A DNA stretch of 64,000 nt from JAJXZP01 sp963787185 (GCA_963787185.1 CAWBCC010000020.1:124001-188000); one strand, 5' to 3'. Positions 50,588-59,534 are shown, counted from the first letter of the stretch. The notes: generated by a model not told the origin, from the letters alone. Program-made: numbers and translations.

Positions 50588-52312
50588 TCAGTCTCGATGC
50601 GGCATTCTTCGCTCGCTGTCCGGCAGGTCGAGGGCGAGGGTGCCGCCCGGGTTCATGATATTGTTCGGATCGAAGTGACGTTTGAGCGCGCGGAAAAGAC
50701 TCATCGCCTCGGGTCCCACGTCGCCCTCGAGCCAGGGAGCGGTCATCTTGCCTATGCCATGGTGGTGGCTCATGGTCGCGCCCTTCCGCTGGATCGCGTC
50801 GAGTATGCCGCCCTGATAGGCGAGGTACTCGTCGATCCTTTCCATCTTCGCGATGAAGATGAAGTAGAGGTTGCAACCCTGGGGATAGAAGTGGGACATG
50901 TGTGTCATGCATATCGTGTCGGGCCGCGAGTGGCAGAACCGGCGCACGCCCGCGTGCACGGTCTCGAGGTTCGACCATGCGACCGAGCATTCGAGAGTGT
51001 CGATCATGATGCCATAGTCCTGGAGATCCTCTCGCATGTAGGGGTCGCGGAAGCGTCCGTGCTCCCAGGACTTCTGCACCCAGCCCGTCGCGTACAGGGC
51101 GCCGTGGCGTCCGCAGATTCGCCTTACCATGCGCTTCAGGTGCCGCGTGAAGCCGGCCTCTCCGTCCGCGGTGCCGAGGAGGAGGCAACGTTCGCCCGGC
51201 CTGTAGCCGCGCGCCGCCATGAGAGTGTCGAGGACCGTGCCGTCGACGCCGTAGAGCTTGAGCGCGACATCGGTCTCTTCGGGATCGGAGAGACGGAAGA
51301 CCGAAGGATAGCCGAACTCGCCCTGCATGATCTCTCGCGCCGCCTCCTTGGCCTCCTCCCAGCCGCGGAACACGAAGGAGAAACGCCGCGTGTTCCGCGG
51401 CATATATCGCCTGACTTTCAGGGTCGCCGAGTAGAGGATGCCGAAGCTTCCTTCGGACCCCATCATGATCTGGTCGATGTCGGGGCCGTCCGCGGCGGCG
51501 GGAACATCGCGGGTGCGCAGGTCGGCGCGCGGGCAGACGTAGTCCTGGGCCGTGACCATGTCCTCGATTTTGCCGTAGTAGGTCGAGTTCTGGCCCGCAC
51601 CGCGCGTGACCACCCAGCCGCCTACGACCGAGTACTCGAAACTCTGGGGAAGGTGGCCGCAGGTGAAGGACCGGGCGGCGCCGAGAGTAGCGGGCGCGCC
51701 GCGGAGGATGCGCTCGAGTTCGGGCCCCGACATGCCCGATTCGACGGTGATGGTCTGATTTTTCTCGTCGAAGGCGAGGACGCGGTTCAGGTGAGCGCGC
51801 ATGTCGAGGCTCACTCCGCCCTTCACCGCCTCGACGCCGCGGGTGACCGAGGAGCCGCCTCCGTAGACGTAGAGCGGGATCGAATTGGCGTCGCAGTAGT
51901 CGACGATTCGCCGCAGATCGTCGCGCGAGCGCGGCTGGAGGACTAGGTCGGGAATGTTTTCGACGATGCCCCCGCGGAGCCTCATGAGGTCCACCATGGT
52001 CTTGCCGTAGGCGATCCTAAGTCTGTGATAGACATCGGTGAAGCTGTCGTCGGGGCCGACCATGCCGCGCAACGCGTCGATGTGCCCGGAATCGAGCCGC
52101 GGCGGGATGTTTTCGGGAACGGTGTCCATGCCCGTATTCCGGGGCCGCTCGAACCAGGAATCGTCGAGGTGGAAGGTCCGCTTCATGAGCCGGTAGAGCT
52201 TGCGGTTGGGATGCTTGTACTCGGCGGGATCGCCCCACTTCAGAATGGATCGAAAACTGCGGCTCGGAAGTTCGCCCTCGAACCAGGCAGGATGGAATTC
52301 GTCCTTCCCCAT
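50588..52312 (-). CDS. FAD-binding oxidase, alkyl-dihydroxyacetonephosphate synthase-like
   Basis: A 574-residue flavoenzyme of the VAO/PCMH family. The FAD PP-loop is in PLYVYGGGSSVTRGVE, with VVTRGAGQNSTYYGKIEDMV and GSEGSFGILYSATLKVRR forming the rest of the FAD domain (about 105-290). The C-terminal cap contains SHHHGIGK, the triple-His motif of alkyl-DHAP synthases, and FDPNNIMNPGG at the end. Alkyl-DHAP synthase makes the ether bond of ether lipids from acyl-DHAP and a fatty alcohol. It is the last gene of the GntR-controlled operon with GlpA/GlpB-like enzymes. Its actual substrate is unproven. Confidence 0.86.
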   Translation of the reverse strand: MGKDEFHPAWFEGELPSRSFRSILKWGDPAEYKHPNRKLYRLMKRTFHLDDSWFERPRNTGMDTVPENIPPRLDSGHIDALRGMVGPDDSFTDVYHRLRIAYGKTMVDLMRLRGGIVENIPDLVLQPRSRDDLRRIVDYCDANSIPLYVYGGGSSVTRGVEAVKGGVSLDMRAHLNRVLAFDEKNQTITVESGMSGPELERILRGAPATLGAARSFTCGHLPQSFEYSVVGGWVVTRGAGQNSTYYGKIEDMVTAQDYVCPRADLRTRDVPAAADGPDIDQIMMGSEGSFGILYSATLKVRRYMPRNTRRFSFVFRGWEEAKEAAREIMQGEFGYPSVFRLSDPEETDVALKLYGVDGTVLDTLMAARGYRPGERCLLLGTADGEAGFTRHLKRMVRRICGRHGALYATGWVQKSWEHGRFRDPYMREDLQDYGIMIDTLECSVAWSNLETVHAGVRRFCHSRPDTICMTHMSHFYPQGCNLYFIFIAKMERIDEYLAYQGGILDAIQRKGATMSHHHGIGKMTAPWLEGDVGPEAMSLFRALKRHFDPNNIMNPGGTLALDLPDSERRMPHRD

Positions 52313-52387
52313 TGCTTCACTCCTTCCCGTTCCGCGCGGCGGCGCCCGCGCGTTCGGGGTAGCCCGGAGCGGCGAGCCCGCCCATGG

Positions 52388-52774
52388 CTATTCGAGGTCG
52401 CGCGTCGCGACGATGTCCACGCCGAGACCGAGTAGGTCCGCGACGACGACCTCGCCGCGTTTCACGCGGCGCGCGACGGTCACGGCATCGAGGGAGCGGG
52501 CCGCCTCCAGAAGGCGCGGCTTCGGCAGTGGTGCCGAACTTTTGACGGGCAGCCGCGGCCGCTCGGGGAAGGCCGTCCTGACCGTGGTCGTGAGGCTGCG
52601 CCGCGGATCGAGCATCTCGCTTCGGCCGTAGCTCTCGCCGCGCGGGCATGCGTTGCCCTGCACCGATAGCTCCCCGGAGGCCGAAAGCGAGACCCGGAGC
52701 TCGCAGCCTCGAGGACAGAGGACGCATACGATCGTCGTCGCTTCGGCGGCCGCGCCGTCTGCCGTGTCGCACAT
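52388..52774 (-). CDS. DUF1667 domain protein
   Basis: A 128-residue protein. The N-terminus holds CVLCPRGCELRV and NACPRGE, the cysteine pattern of DUF1667. These small proteins are usually encoded next to GlpA/GlpB-like flavoenzymes in anaerobes such as Thermotoga and are thought to be an iron- or electron-transfer subunit. It starts at ATG 52774, only 4 bases after the preceding stop. Function inferred from neighbourhood. Confidence 0.85.
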   Translation of the reverse strand: MCDTADGAAAEATTIVCVLCPRGCELRVSLSASGELSVQGNACPRGESYGRSEMLDPRRSLTTTVRTAFPERPRLPVKSSAPLPKPRLLEAARSLDAVTVARRVKRGEVVVADLLGLGVDIVATRDLE

Positions 52775-52778
52775 CCCG

Positions 52779-54116
52779 TCACTCCTTGCGTTCCAGTTCG
52801 AGGATGATCGCCTCGGCGTCTCGGGGGATCGCATCGAGCTCGAGCTCGACGCGTTCCATCTCGGGCGGCCTCAATCCCCTGTAGACGCGGGAAAGGATCT
52901 CCTTCCCGCCGGCGAATCCGCCGCCCACCGCCATTCCCGCGAGACGCACCGACCGTTTCCAGGTCGAGTTCGCGCGGAAGTACACGACGGTCCTGCCCGA
53001 GGCTCCGATGTCGAGGAACTGCGGCACCGCATAGAGCAGGCCCGACCCCGCCTTGAGCGGGATCAGCGCGCGTTCGCTCCGACCGTTTTTCGCCCGGCGC
53101 GCCGAGGCCGATCCTGCCCGGGACCCCGACTCGGAGACGTAGTCCGCGAGATCGTTGACGTGGAGAGCGTTGCCGCAGCAGAAGATGCCTTCCTCCAGGC
53201 AGGCTCCGCTCTGGTCGACGCGCGGGCCGCGGGTCGTCGGATCGAGGCCGACGCCGAGCGTGAGCGCGATCTCGTTTTCGGGGATGAGCCCGACGGACAG
53301 AATGAGGGTATCGCAGGCGATGCTCCGTTCGGTGCCGCGCAGAGGAACGCCGCGCTGGTCCACGGAGGCCACGGTCAGCCTTTCGAGGCGGCCCCGGCCC
53401 TGCACTTCGGTGACCGTCGTCGACAGGTGGAGGGGTATGCCGAAGTCGTCGAGGCACTGGCGCAGGTTGCGCGACAGACCGGAAGGCTCGGCCCGGATTT
53501 CATAGACGCCTTCCACTTCGACGCCTTCGAGCGTGAGGCGGCGGGCCATTATGAGCCCGATGTCGCCCGAACCGAGCACGACGGCCCGCCGGCCGGGCAG
53601 GAGGCCCTGGATGTTGACCATGTACTGCGCGAGCCCGGCCGTGAGGAGTCCCGCCGGCCTGTCCCCGTGGATGAAGACTTGACGATCGGTGCGCTCGCGG
53701 CATCCGGTGGCGAGCACGAGCGAGGCGCAGTCCAGCTCGAAGGCCCCCGACCGGCTGACGCAGCGAAGCGAGAAGCCGCGCTCGGTCCCGGACCTCGACG
53801 CATCCCCGAAGCCGGGAGGCGCATGGGCGCCGTCTTCTCGCACGACCCCGACGACGAAGGCTCCCAGCCTGACGTCGATCCCGCGGCTCCTCACCTCCTC
53901 GGCCTCGCGGACCGCATACTCCGGGCCGGTGAGGACCTCGCCGAACCTCGCGAGACCGAAGCCGTCGTGGATGCACTGTTTGAGGATGCCGCCGAGCCGC
54001 TCTTCGCGCTCGATCAGACAGACCTTCGCTCCGGCGTCGGAGGCGGCCGCGGCGGCGGCCAGACCGGCCGGACCTCCCCCCAGGACGGCCACATCGAAGC
54101 TATCGCGCCGTATCAT
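52779..54116 (-). CDS. NAD(P)/FAD-dependent oxidoreductase (GlpB-like partner subunit)
   Basis: A 445-residue flavoprotein of the pyridine nucleotide-disulfide oxidoreductase fold. It has an N-terminal FAD GxGxxG in VAVLGGGPAGLAAAAAASDAG (about 9-29), a second nucleotide-binding GSGDIGLIMARRL, and a late FAD-contact region GIFCCGNALHVNDLADYV. In homologous operons it works with the GlpA-like dehydrogenase and the DUF1667 protein, probably passing electrons to NAD(P). Its start overlaps the GlpA-like gene end by 17 bases. Confidence 0.88.
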   Translation of the reverse strand: MIRRDSFDVAVLGGGPAGLAAAAAASDAGAKVCLIEREERLGGILKQCIHDGFGLARFGEVLTGPEYAVREAEEVRSRGIDVRLGAFVVGVVREDGAHAPPGFGDASRSGTERGFSLRCVSRSGAFELDCASLVLATGCRERTDRQVFIHGDRPAGLLTAGLAQYMVNIQGLLPGRRAVVLGSGDIGLIMARRLTLEGVEVEGVYEIRAEPSGLSRNLRQCLDDFGIPLHLSTTVTEVQGRGRLERLTVASVDQRGVPLRGTERSIACDTLILSVGLIPENEIALTLGVGLDPTTRGPRVDQSGACLEEGIFCCGNALHVNDLADYVSESGSRAGSASARRAKNGRSERALIPLKAGSGLLYAVPQFLDIGASGRTVVYFRANSTWKRSVRLAGMAVGGGFAGGKEILSRVYRGLRPPEMERVELELDAIPRDAEAIILELERKE

Positions 54117-55854
54117 CGCGCGCCTCCCGACGTGGATCCTTGGTGCGTCCGAGGACCACGGGCGAGCCCGGGCCGCGCTTGGACACCTCGTCGAGCGCGA
54201 TTCCGGCCTCGTCGGCTATGATCTCCATGACCCGCGGCGTGCAGAACCCCCCGTGGCAGCGCCCGGCTCCGGCCCTGGTTCTCCGCTTTACCGCGTCGAG
54301 AGAGAAGGCAGGGACGGCCGTGCGCAGGGCGTCGCGCACCTCGCCCTCCGACACCTCTTCGCAGCGGCATACGATGCGGCCATAGTCGGGGCGGGTCTCT
54401 ATGCGGACCGCCCTCTCCTCCCAGGCCATCCGCTTCGTCCGGACGGGAGCCGTGCGTCCCGGGCGGAAGTCGGAGCGGGGGGCCACACGCGAGGTCTCTC
54501 CGAGAGTTTCGACCGCGTAGCGCGCCGCGTCGGCCGCTAGCGCCGGGGCCGAGGCCAGTCCGGGCGACTGGATGCCCGCCGCGTGCACGAGATTGCGCAC
54601 ATAGTCGGAGCGCTCCACGATGAAGTCCTCTTCGTAGGTGCATGGCCGGACTCCGGCGAAGTAGGTGATGACCATCGAGGGGGAGAGTCGCTTGTTGAGC
54701 TTGAGATGGCGCTCCAGCTCCCGGACCTCCGCCGATGAGGTGGAATAGTCTTCCCTGCCGGGACGCTCGGCCGCGGTGGGTCCGACGAGCACGTTGCCTT
54801 CGGGCGAGACGATGAGACCGCCGCCCTTGGTCTTCGATCGCAGCTGCAGAAGGGATGGCATGGCCAGAATGTGTCGCTGGAGGGCGCCGGCGCGGGCGTC
54901 CAGGACGAGATCGACGCCCCTGCGCTGGTGCAGGCTGAAGAAGCGGTCGTTCGCGAGACCGGCCACCTGATCGGCCCAATTCCCGGCGGCGTTCACGACG
55001 ACGCCCGTGCGGAACGCGCCTCGGTCCGTTCGGACGCGCAGAATGCGGGCGTCTTCCATATCGAAACCCGTCACCCGCGTCTCGAGCGCGATCCGCACGC
55101 CGTTGGCCGCCGCGTTCTCCGCGAGCGCCACCGTGGCCTTGTAGGGCGAGAGCACGCCGGCGCTCGGCAGGAAGAAGGCGCCCTGCTGCTCGTCGGTGAC
55201 ATTGGGCTCCTCCGCGCGGACGCGCGCGCGGCTCCACAGCTCCCAGCCGTCCACGCCGTTTTCGGCGGCGCGCGCCGCCATCACCGGGTAGAGCGCCGAC
55301 GCGGCCCGCGAATGGAACACGATGAGCGATCCCGGCCGCGCGAGCTCGAGGCCGAGCTCGGCGGCCAGAGCCCCCCACATGCGATTGCCCCTCACGTTGT
55401 ACCTGGCCTTGAGGCTGCCGGGATGCGCGGCGAATCCGTCATGGATCATGCCGTCGTTGCGGCTGGAGGTGTGCACGGCCACGTCGTACTCCTTTTCGAG
55501 GAGGATGACGGAAATCCGCCACTTCGAGAGCTCCCGGGCGATCGCGCAGCCCACGATGCCTCCGCCCACGACTGCCGCGTCGAAGCTCGCGCCTTCGAGC
55601 TCCGCGGTATCCAGCGCGTTACCGTGCGGCGGTGAGATCGGACTCTCGCGCGGAATACCCTCGACCTCGAGATCGTCGACCACGCCTTTGTAGCCGAAGC
55701 GCGCGGCGTACCAGCCGAGCTCGACCTTTTCCTGATAGCTTCGCGCCGAGCCTTCCAGCACGATCGAGCCTCGCCATTCCCGCGCCTCGATTTCGCGCCC
55801 CGACGAGCCCGCGACGCGCTTGCGCAGTCCGCGCCGCAGACTTTCGAGGTTCAC
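54100..55854 (-). CDS. FAD-dependent oxidoreductase, GlpA-like, with N-terminal BON-like and C-terminal [2Fe-2S] domains
   Basis: A 584-residue enzyme. Residues 20-70 resemble a BON domain (REWRGSIVLEGSARSYQEKVE). A DAO-type FAD domain follows (about 88-430) with VVGGGIVGCAIARELSKW and the glycerol-3-phosphate dehydrogenase-like TSSRNDGMIHDGFAAHPGSLK. The C-terminus is a BFD-like [2Fe-2S] domain with CRCEEVSEGEVRDAL and GRCHGGFC. This architecture fits a glycerol-3-phosphate or similar alpha-hydroxy dehydrogenase. The BON fusion is unusual for GlpA. It is coupled to the regulator gene by an ATGA overlap at 55851. Confidence 0.86.
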   Translation of the reverse strand: MNLESLRRGLRKRVAGSSGREIEAREWRGSIVLEGSARSYQEKVELGWYAARFGYKGVVDDLEVEGIPRESPISPPHGNALDTAELEGASFDAAVVGGGIVGCAIARELSKWRISVILLEKEYDVAVHTSSRNDGMIHDGFAAHPGSLKARYNVRGNRMWGALAAELGLELARPGSLIVFHSRAASALYPVMAARAAENGVDGWELWSRARVRAEEPNVTDEQQGAFFLPSAGVLSPYKATVALAENAAANGVRIALETRVTGFDMEDARILRVRTDRGAFRTGVVVNAAGNWADQVAGLANDRFFSLHQRRGVDLVLDARAGALQRHILAMPSLLQLRSKTKGGGLIVSPEGNVLVGPTAAERPGREDYSTSSAEVRELERHLKLNKRLSPSMVITYFAGVRPCTYEEDFIVERSDYVRNLVHAAGIQSPGLASAPALAADAARYAVETLGETSRVAPRSDFRPGRTAPVRTKRMAWEERAVRIETRPDYGRIVCRCEEVSEGEVRDALRTAVPAFSLDAVKRRTRAGAGRCHGGFCTPRVMEIIADEAGIALDEVSKRGPGSPVVLGRTKDPRREARDDTAR

Positions 55855-56633
55855 GGCCGCTTCCTCTCCCGCACGAGGATGCGGCGGAGATTTCTTTCGC
55901 CGAACTGGAGAATGTCGCGCATCGTGGCGGCCGATCGGGTTTCGTCCCCGGCCTCGATGGCGGCCACGAGTTCCCGGTGATAGGCGAAGACTCGAGGTAT
56001 GACGGCCGGATCGGCGTAGAAGTGCTCGAGAATAGTTTTGTACACGCGCCTGAAGGAATTGAGAAGGAGGGGATAGACGTCGTTGCCGGAGGCGAGAGCG
56101 ACCGCCAGATGAAAATCGTAGTCCAGCTCCGTCATTTCGACGCTCGAGGGATATCCTTCTCTGCCTTCTGCCGGTCCCGAGAGCCGCTCGCGGGCAAGCA
56201 CGCGTTCGAGCTCGTCGAGCTCTTCTCGTCCGCGCCGAGCGGCGGCGAGCCGGGCAGTCTCCGTTTCGAAAAGAAGGCGCATCTCGAGAAGCCCGTCGAA
56301 GAGACTTTCCGAAAGATCGCCGTCGGAGTAGCTGAGCATCGAAAGCAGAAGCTCCGCCGATCCCGAGCGGCGCCAGTCGGCGACGAACACTCCGCGCCGC
56401 GCCTCGACACGGACCAGCCCTCGCGTTTCGAGCTCGATGAGCGCGGCGTGAACCACCGGCCGGGAGACCCCGAGGTCGGCGGCGAGATCCCGCTCGGGAG
56501 GCAGCCGCTCGCCCGCCGCGAAACGCCCCGAAAGGATGAGTTCCTCGAAACGTTCGATCGCTTCGGCCTTCCTGCCCACGGGAGGTGGGGAATTTGCCTT
56601 CTTGCGCCGCACCTTGATCCTATCTATCGCCAT
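55851..56633 (-). CDS. GntR family (FadR/FCD) transcriptional regulator
   Basis: A 260-residue regulator. The GntR winged helix (about 20-90) reads AIERFEELILSGRFAAGERLPPERDLAADLGVSRPVVHAAL...GLVRVEARRGVFV. The C-terminal all-helical FCD ligand domain (about 110-255) contains LDYDFHLAVALASGN and HRELVAAIEAGD with its metal-binding histidines. It is the first gene of the flavoenzyme operon and probably represses it through the TGGTAT/ACCA operators just upstream (56636-56667). The likely ligand is a small organic acid or glycerol derivative. Confidence 0.92.
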   Translation of the reverse strand: MAIDRIKVRRKKANSPPPVGRKAEAIERFEELILSGRFAAGERLPPERDLAADLGVSRPVVHAALIELETRGLVRVEARRGVFVADWRRSGSAELLLSMLSYSDGDLSESLFDGLLEMRLLFETETARLAAARRGREELDELERVLARERLSGPAEGREGYPSSVEMTELDYDFHLAVALASGNDVYPLLLNSFRRVYKTILEHFYADPAVIPRVFAYHRELVAAIEAGDETRSAATMRDILQFGERNLRRILVRERKRP

Positions 56634-56635
56634 AA

Positions 56636-56667
56636 TGGTATCTCCAGTGGAATTCGTGGTATTACCA
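56636..56667. promoter_or_regulatory. Two FCD-type GntR operator half-sites upstream of the regulator gene
   Basis: TGGTATTACCA (56657-56667) is a perfect 11-bp palindrome, and TGGTATCTCCA (56636-56646) is a near copy exactly 21 bp away, two helical turns on the same face. TGGT-N-ACCA is the known core recognised by FadR-subfamily GntR regulators. The downstream site abuts the start codon at 56633. Confidence 0.6.
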
Positions 56668-56921
56668 GATTCAGCATTGAGTCATCTCATGGATCTGTCA
56701 AGATAAATTTCGGTCCGGAGTTTTGGAGAATCGGAATTGCCCAATTCCCATGACATGTGTCTTTGTGGGCTTGGCGTCTTCGCGTGAGCTTGGCTTTTGG
56801 ATTTCATGCAGAGGCCGAAAAGAGAGCCGATAGAGAGAGCTCCACGGAAGCACAGAGTCGGCGGGCCGAAAATGTAACAGCGGCCTTCGGTCGGCGAGTT
56901 TAGGGGACCTCGAATGGCCCT

Positions 56922-57533
56922 TTATTCAGTATGCTTCGGCTCGGCTTGCGTCAGCGTCCGGTAGCGATCGAGATTCAAGAGCGAACACTCGGCGGAAAAG
57001 CCGGCGGGTGCGACGCCGAAGGCCTGGATGAGCCGGGCCCAGAAGTTGACCTGGGCGCAGGTACTGGCTATGACGACTACGCCGCGCTCGGGGAAGTGAC
57101 GCTTGACCTCGGCGATCGTCTCGGGCTCGAAGCGTACCGGGCTCCGGCACATGCAATCCGCGTAGGCGAGGGCCGCGCGCTCCGCTGCGCTGAAGGTCGG
57201 CGCATCGGGTACGCCGGAGTCGGTCTGGAGGGCGAGAATTTCCTCGTCCGTCACTCCGCATTCACGGTATTCCAGGGAGTTGAGATCGATGCAGAAGGGG
57301 CACGAAACGCGGAAAGACGTATAGACTCGTATGAGTTTCAGAAGACGCTTGGGCACATCGGGCTCGTCGTGGGCCACCAGGGCCTCGAGAATCCCCGAAC
57401 CGAGAAGGGCCTTGGGGTACCAGGCGAGGATGCGGTTCGCGACGAGCCGCTTGCCCAGCCGCCGTTCGACGAGGCCCAGAAGGATCCGCCAGAGCAGGGG
57501 AATCGGACGGGGAGCATCGATGTAGGAATCCAT
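56922..57533 (-). CDS. Carboxymuconolactone decarboxylase/AhpD-like protein
   Basis: A 203-residue helical protein. VSCPFCIDLNSLEYRECGV carries the CxxC of the AhpD/CMD alkylhydroperoxidase-like family, and the flanking helices (LLKLIRVYTSFRVSCPFC, SAAERAALAYADCM) match the fold. It could reduce peroxides or have lost activity. The start at 57533 (MDSYIDAPRPIP) overlaps the stop of the DUF134-NifX gene (TGATG), so the two are coupled. Confidence 0.82.
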   Translation of the reverse strand: MDSYIDAPRPIPLLWRILLGLVERRLGKRLVANRILAWYPKALLGSGILEALVAHDEPDVPKRLLKLIRVYTSFRVSCPFCIDLNSLEYRECGVTDEEILALQTDSGVPDAPTFSAAERAALAYADCMCRSPVRFEPETIAEVKRHFPERGVVVIASTCAQVNFWARLIQAFGVAPAGFSAECSLLNLDRYRTLTQAEPKHTE

Positions 57534-58276
57534 CACTCTTCGCCTCTGCCCGGACATCCATGGCCGCCCTCTCGACAGCCGCGGCCGTGGCCGCGCCCGA
57601 CTCCGCCATGGCCACCGCATCCCGCAGGCCTTTCGGCATCGAAGTCGGGTGCCTTGTCATCGAGCTCTCCCCGCAAGAAGGCCTCCACGGTCGCCCGAAC
57701 GGGACCGTTCGAGCCTCGAAGTACGGCGATTCCGTGAGAGCCCAGAACGCGAAGGGCCCCTTCGCCGATGCGTCCGGCCAGCAGGTGCGTCACGCCCTCG
57801 GCCGCGAGCGCGGGGATGAGCCCCGAGCCGCAGCCGGCTTCGTGCCCCATGTCCATGCGCCGCTCGGAGAGTATATTCCCGTCGCTCGACGCGGAAAAAA
57901 TGGCGAAGCTCGAACAATGGCCGAAGTGCTCGGCGACGAAGTCCTCGTCGGTCCGCGGCACGGCGACGATGCGTGCGCGCGCGGTCCGGCTCGCTATGGC
58001 GACGGTGCCTCCCTCGATCCTGAGCGCCTTGCCGTTGAGGAGAGCGTCGGCCGTTTTTTTGCGGGCCGACTCGACGATCCTGCCGAAGGTCTGCCGCGAG
58101 ACGCCCATCCTCTGGGCCGCCGCCTGCTGATAGAGCCCGTCGAGATCGGCCAGCCGAAGCGCCTCGGCCTCGTCGAAACTGAGAATGATCTCGTCTTGGG
58201 TCTCTGCCTCCGCGGGTCTGAATCCACGCGCCGCGATGGCGGAAGCGAGTATTCGTTCGACAGGCGGTCTGGGCAT
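57533..58276 (-). CDS. DUF134 (helix-turn-helix) - NifX/NafY-like fusion protein with Gly/His/Cys-rich tail
   Basis: A 247-residue two-domain protein. Residues 1-85 are DUF134 (MPRPPVERILASA...DEIILSFDEAEALRLADLDGLYQQAAAQRMGVSRQTFGRIV), a predicted DNA-binding helix-turn-helix. Residues about 100-205 are a dinitrogenase iron-molybdenum cofactor-binding domain (FVAEHFGHCSSFAIF, GLIPALAAEGVTHLLAGRIGEGAL). The C-terminal 40 residues are Gly/His/Cys-rich (CGGHGGVGRGHGRGC), a probable metal store. Such proteins are found in orange-protein-complex loci with Mrp-like ATPases. Confidence 0.88.
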   Translation of the reverse strand: MPRPPVERILASAIAARGFRPAEAETQDEIILSFDEAEALRLADLDGLYQQAAAQRMGVSRQTFGRIVESARKKTADALLNGKALRIEGGTVAIASRTARARIVAVPRTDEDFVAEHFGHCSSFAIFSASSDGNILSERRMDMGHEAGCGSGLIPALAAEGVTHLLAGRIGEGALRVLGSHGIAVLRGSNGPVRATVEAFLRGELDDKAPDFDAERPAGCGGHGGVGRGHGRGCREGGHGCPGRGEE

Positions 58277-58350
58277 GTTCGCTCCTCGGCTCGCTCAGGG
58301 AAAGAAGGTCGGCACAATGCCCCGTTCTGTCAAGGACGATTTTTTGGCGC

Positions 58351-58710
58351 TCAATGGGAGCATTCGTCCCCGTGGCCCGCGCAGCCGGTGCCGGAGTCCG
58401 TGATGCGACCCCGTGCGAAGGCCTCGGCCGCATCACGGGCCGGACCCTCCGCTCCACGGACGACAGCGATGCCTCGCGCGCCGAGGACGCGGACCGCGCC
58501 CTCGCCCATGTTGCCGGCGACCAGATGTGTCACGCCCGCGCCGGCGAGGTCGGCGGCGATGCCCGACTTGCAGCCGCAGCCTTCGGGCGAGGGCATGACC
58601 GGCTCCTCGACGAGGGATCCGTCCTCCGACACTTTGTAGACTCGAAATTCCTTACAATGGCCGAAATGTTCGTCCACGAGGCCGCCACTGGAAGGCACGG
58701 CGATTTTCAT
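58351..58710 (-). CDS. NifX/NafY-like (dinitrogenase iron-molybdenum cofactor-binding) protein
   Basis: A 119-residue single-domain protein: MKIAVPSSGGLVDEHFGHCKEFRVYKV, CGCKSGIAADLAGAGVTHLVAGNMGEGAVRVLGA, ending in a short Cys/His tail (GTGCAGHGDECSH). It binds metal-sulfur clusters in related systems. It starts at ATG after AAGGAGA, 23 bases downstream of mrp and 74 bases upstream of the DUF134 fusion gene on the same strand, so the genes are likely one transcript. Confidence 0.88.
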   Translation of the reverse strand: MKIAVPSSGGLVDEHFGHCKEFRVYKVSEDGSLVEEPVMPSPEGCGCKSGIAADLAGAGVTHLVAGNMGEGAVRVLGARGIAVVRGAEGPARDAAEAFARGRITDSGTGCAGHGDECSH

Positions 58711-58733
58711 AGTTTCTCTCCTTGCTTGAAAAG

Positions 58734-59534
58734 CTAGCGTTTGGCCGCGGAGTCGACCGCTCTGGCCGCGAAAGTTTCTATGGCTCGGGCGATGCGGTCG
58801 GCATCGTCCCTCATGGCGGAGGGAAGTTCCTTCCAGCGCAATGCGCGCGCGCGTACCACTTCGGGACGCCAGGCCAGGCTCGCGAGCAGGGGAATCCCCA
58901 GCCTGTCCGCCCCCGCGGCACCGCCGTCGTCGAAAAGGGAAATCTCTTTGCCGCAGGAGGGACAGATCATGGTCTTCATGTTTTCGACGAGGCCGACGAG
59001 GGGCGCCTTCAACATCTCGGCCATGCGTATCGACTTGCGGACGATCATCGATACATAGTCCTGCGGGGTCGCGACCACGACGATGCCGTCGAAGGGCAAG
59101 ATCTGGAAGGCAGTCAAAACGACGTCCGAGGTGCCTGGGGGAAAGTCGACGATGAGGAAATCGAGATCCCCCCAGTCGGTGTCGGTCCAAAACTGCTCCA
59201 GGGCCTTGGCCAGGAGAGGGCCTCGCCAGATGATCGGATCGTCTTCGTTTTCGCCGAGGAGATTGATCGACAGGAGCTTGATCCCTTCCTCGTTCTCCAG
59301 GGGGATGAGGCGCCCATCGTCGGCGCCGGCTCGAAAGGAATCGAGGCCCATGAGTCGGGGCAGAGAGGGGCCGGTGATGTCCGCGTCCAGCGCGCCGACC
59401 TTGGCGCCCCTGGCGGCCAGGGCCTCCGCGATGAGCACGGCGACGGTCGATTTTCCGACGCCGCCCTTGCCGCTCGCCACGCCGATGATCCGCTTGATCC
59501 GGAGATTCCTTATCTTCTGAGGTACGAGATCCAT
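58734..59534 (-). CDS. Mrp/ApbC-family P-loop ATPase (iron-sulfur carrier)
   Basis: A 266-residue MinD/Mrp ATPase. It has a deviant Walker A GVASGKGGVGKST (about 18-30), DADITGPSLPRLMG, DFLIVDFPPGTSD, and a C-terminal-side CxxC in MKTMICPSCGKEI that binds a bridging Fe-S cluster. It carries or assembles Fe-S or Mo-containing clusters. It heads the minus-strand string with two NifX-like genes and the CMD-like gene. Its start lies just beside one 239-bp inverted repeat (59544). Confidence 0.93.
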   Translation of the reverse strand: MDLVPQKIRNLRIKRIIGVASGKGGVGKSTVAVLIAEALAARGAKVGALDADITGPSLPRLMGLDSFRAGADDGRLIPLENEEGIKLLSINLLGENEDDPIIWRGPLLAKALEQFWTDTDWGDLDFLIVDFPPGTSDVVLTAFQILPFDGIVVVATPQDYVSMIVRKSIRMAEMLKAPLVGLVENMKTMICPSCGKEISLFDDGGAAGADRLGIPLLASLAWRPEVVRARALRWKELPSAMRDDADRIARAIETFAARAVDSAAKR

